Positions 60,951-64,000 of a stretch of 64,000 nucleotides of DNA are shown one piece after another (within the stretch, counting starts at the first letter, position 1; every line of letters starts with the position of its first letter). Origin of the DNA: Hirudinaria manillensis. Lineage: Eukaryota; Annelida; Clitellata; Hirudinida; Hirudinidae. The translations under genes were made by a program, and so were the position numbers. The notes below the pieces were generated by a model. The model did no database searches and was not told where the DNA came from. It saw only the letters and a program-made list of their open reading frames with translations. The stretch spans positions 7,814,001 to 7,878,000 of the forward strand of contig CM067530.1 in the NCBI GenBank assembly GCA_034509925.1. Reading direction: 5' to 3'.

Positions 60951-61002
60951 AATCATCATCATCATCATCATCATCGTCGTCGTCGTCATCATCATCATCA
61001 TG
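60951..61002 (+). repeat. (ATC)n/(GTC)n microsatellite
   Basis: Block structure ATC-GTC-ATC, the same as the array at 59,544. Confidence 0.88.
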
Positions 61003-64000
61003 TCTCCTCAGGTTGAACTTGTTTATGTCTCGAATGTTTCCTTGTCTGAGATTTATGGGGGTTAGAAGCCCTTAAACAACCACGACCCCCTCCGCAGGGG
61101 AGGAACAGAAGGCAATTAATAACGAATTAATTAATTAATAACAATTAATTTAATTGTTTTAATGCATTTCGATGGCAAAAATCAAAAATCAAAGGTCAAT
61201 TTTATCGAGTCGAAATATTTTTCTCGAAATATATTTTTTAAAATAATTGTTATAAAAATTAATTTTATTAAATAATTTTGTTAAATTTGAAATTTATTAA
61301 GTAATTTTGTCTAAATTAATTTTATTAAGTAATTTTTTTTTAAATTAATTTTATTAAGTAATTTTTTTAAAATTAATTTTATTCTAGTCTTTTGACGAGA
61401 GACAAGACGATTAATCTCCATCCTCCTTTGTGACAAACGAAGCGGAACACCTGGATTGGTACTTCACACCTGATTAATTTCATTACGAAATGCAATTTAA
61501 GAAAATAATTTATTTCTATAAAAAGATTGGAGGAAATTATTTAGATAATATCAATTATAAAATAATATAATTATTAAAAATTATAAAAATTAATTATATA
61601 ATTAATTAATTGCATTATTTCTCAATTTAAGTGATAATTTTAAATATTCCCGTTTTTGAATATCATACGTAGACGCATTCAATTTTATAATTTTATATAT
61701 TTTATTTAATAATAATTTGTCGAAATTAAAAGATTAATTTCATTACTAATTACAGATATTCTTTATTATAAGGCTTCCTATTAATAAGTTGGAAAAGATA
61801 ATTAATATTAATGAGTTTCCTCTGTGAAAAGGGCGAAACATCATTCAGGAAGCGATGACGAATTATTTTTTTCCCAAATTCAATTCATAATTTCTTTATT
61901 TTCACAATAATAAAAAAATAATAAAATAAAAAAAATGGAGAATTTTAAGCGCAAAATGCGTTTTATCGATTTCTATGGCGGCTTTATAAAATGGACTATT
62001 TTCCCCTCCACTTTGGGGCTGAACAAGTCAACAGCTTTTTTCCATCACACGATTTCAAAGCAGGGTCCCATTGATGAGCTTCTCTCGAGTGTTTCCTCGG
62101 CTGGAGAGGCTACGAACGATCGTTATCAGCACCGACGGCCATTATCACGTGGCCCTAATGAGTCACGTGATTCGCAAAAAACTTGAAAGTCAGTTTCAAG
62201 GGTAGGATGTTGACATTTTCGTAGCCTGGGATTTCCTAAGGCAAACAACGAAGCTGATGATGACTATTATGACGACGACGACGATGATGATGTGCTGATG
62301 ATGAAGATGATGGAGAAAGAATGCTGTTTTATTAATTAATTTTAATTAATTTAATTTTAATCACAATTTTATCTGATGTATCGTCGATTAATTATATATA
62401 TATATATCATAATACGATCATAATACTCTCATTTGCTTGACTTTAACGATCTTCCATAAAACGTTAGAAGATGCCAAGTGAAGGTAACAAGACTTTGTGA
62501 AATTATGTCAAATTGATTTTATTTTACAACAACGACGATCCTATTCAACCAATTTTGCTCCTCCATTTCTACCACATTAAAAATCGCAATCGTCGTCGTC
62601 TTCATCATCGCCACCATCTTCATTATCATCACAGTCATCGTCATGTAATGACGGAGTATTCGTCTCAACCCGCCAACTTAAATGTTCCACTTTTCCTAAA
62701 GACTTCGGAGATTGAAAGAATCGATCCTGTGAGACGTGAAATCATCGGTCATGTTGAAACAAACGAAGCCATTTTGCCGGCCCGAGTGCCCGGGGTGTGC
62801 CAAACGTCGGTCTCTCCGTCGCTAATTCATCATACTCGATGCGGTCTCATTGTTCAACCCATTTGCTTCTTGAAGAGCTAAACTCATCGTGTATCCACGC
62901 CGTGGAAATTATCATTCATTACACTTAGGACGTCTGACACCGTCCATCCATCATCATAAGTTCCTGACTCAAGTAATTGTTTCCTTCCGATACGATTCTC
63001 CTTCTTTCCTATCGACGTCGGCGATTCTAGGAAATTCCTCTTCCGGTAGTTCGTGCCCATTTCTTGAGCTCCGAGCAGACTTTAAGGACGTGGAACGAAT
63101 ACTTCGCTAAGAAACAAAAGCAGGGCCGTGAAAAATGAGTCCCTTTCAGAAGTATCGACCAATTTATTTAATCATCAACGGATTAATTACGTTTGTTTTG
63201 AATATTTAATGATTGCTGACTTAAAATTGGAACCAGTATATTGGAACAAAATTATACTCTGCCAAAAACAGACGTAAATGAATGTATTGCCTTTGTATAT
63301 GGACCATCAACGTCGATAAAGTATTTGGAAGACCCTTAGAAGACCGATATCCATCAGTATTACGTGGTCTTTTCAGTCCACTTGGCCAATTCCTATGAAG
63401 TCATTTCATTGAAAGGTCGTATTTCCACGGAAGCTCTTAAGAAAATAAAAACCAACAAAGTCACAAGTTTCATCCCGCCACGCAAAAGCCGTGAAATGAT
63501 TGAACAACGGAAGGAGTGTCGAAGAAGTGGAGAAAAACCTTTGCAAGGAGTGCGACCGGTGCATTGGAGTGCCGTGGAGTGCCATAGAGTGCCATAGAGT
63601 GCAGCGGAGTGCCGTGGGTTGAATCCTCAGTTAATTGAGTTAAACGTCTCCATCACGTACTCAGCCGACCGAACTCTTTTGTCTGGATTTGCTTTCCTTC
63701 CGCTAAGACGAGGCCAAAGCGAGGCCAAAAGCTATTGGACCATTCCGAAAAAAGACATGAATTATTCACGGGAAATGTTATTATGATAATTGCATTCAAA
63801 GGGCGTCGTGCAATTGGGTTTTCCATGTTTTGGGGGCCAATCAGAAGACAGCGTTCAATGAGGAAAACGAAAATGCTATTAATCAAACGTAGACACGACT
63901 ATGGCGACAGGCACACATACAAAAACAAACGAAACATCAAAATTGCAAACATACAAATCTCGCGAACCCGTCCATTTATCAGAAATCGGCGAATTATTTC
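61003..64000. other. Non-coding to the right edge, with patches of higher GC
   Basis: No supportable gene. Patches near 61,940-62,180, 62,640-63,110 and 63,350-63,620 have higher GC and CpG than their surroundings and contain short ORFs without known motifs. A short GAGTGCC(A/G)T repeat lies at 63,560-63,620. Confidence 0.4.

Noticed and set aside
62513..62881. 122-codon plus-strand ORF in a GC-richer patch
   Set aside because: Starts in a His/Arg run from a CAT/CGT repeat, and no family or splice partner is recognisable.

Overview
AT-rich, intron-rich animal DNA. No phylum can be fixed from the sequence alone. Spliceosomal introns of about 50-500 bp, mitochondrial FDX2 and TATDN3 genes, an SAP-domain Gypsy element, a non-LTR reverse transcriptase relic and abundant trinucleotide microsatellites all fit an invertebrate metazoan.

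Region 1 (1-39,060, minus strand) is a tandem cluster of three related genes assembled here exon by exon. Each starts with a TATA box, a first coding exon that carries only the ATG, and a second exon encoding a signal peptide. Each then encodes tandem modules that read as ADF-H (actin-depolymerising-factor homology) folds. The 3'-most gene (16,757-39,004) keeps frame over 62 exons and predicts about 2,387 residues with 15 modules. Eleven of these have a very lysine-rich helix and are separated by Asp/Glu-rich linkers. The middle gene (4,072-13,962) predicts about 711 residues: three modules followed by a Gly/His/Lys-rich tail written in 21 tiny phase-0 exons of 15-54 bp. The third gene (1-1,331) runs off the left edge with two modules visible. 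ADF-H domains are normally cytosolic actin binders present once or twice per protein, so a secreted array of 15 is the outstanding feature of the window. I infer a structural, adhesive or mineral-associated extracellular role, which is unproven.

Mobile elements have invaded the large gene. A young Gypsy-type LTR retrotransposon (17,528-23,056; LTRs identical as read, 4-bp target duplication) lies in the intron before the last four coding exons, in the same orientation as the gene. A TA-flanked, 722-bp inverted-repeat element (28,206-28,927) lies in another intron. A 1.05-kb tandem duplication at 35-37 kb carries two tRNA-like relics.

Region 2 (40.4-43.9 kb) holds two ordinary conserved genes head to head: TATDN3 (TatD-family metal-dependent hydrolase, minus) and FDX2 (mitochondrial [2Fe-2S] ferredoxin, plus), with start codons 249 bp apart.

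Region 3 (43.9-64 kb) has no gene I can support. It holds a 5'-truncated non-LTR reverse transcriptase between two diverged direct repeats, a 250-bp (TATAA)n array, many ATT, GTT, GAG and ATC microsatellites, several minisatellites, a few patches of higher GC, and recurrent TCACGTGA palindromes.
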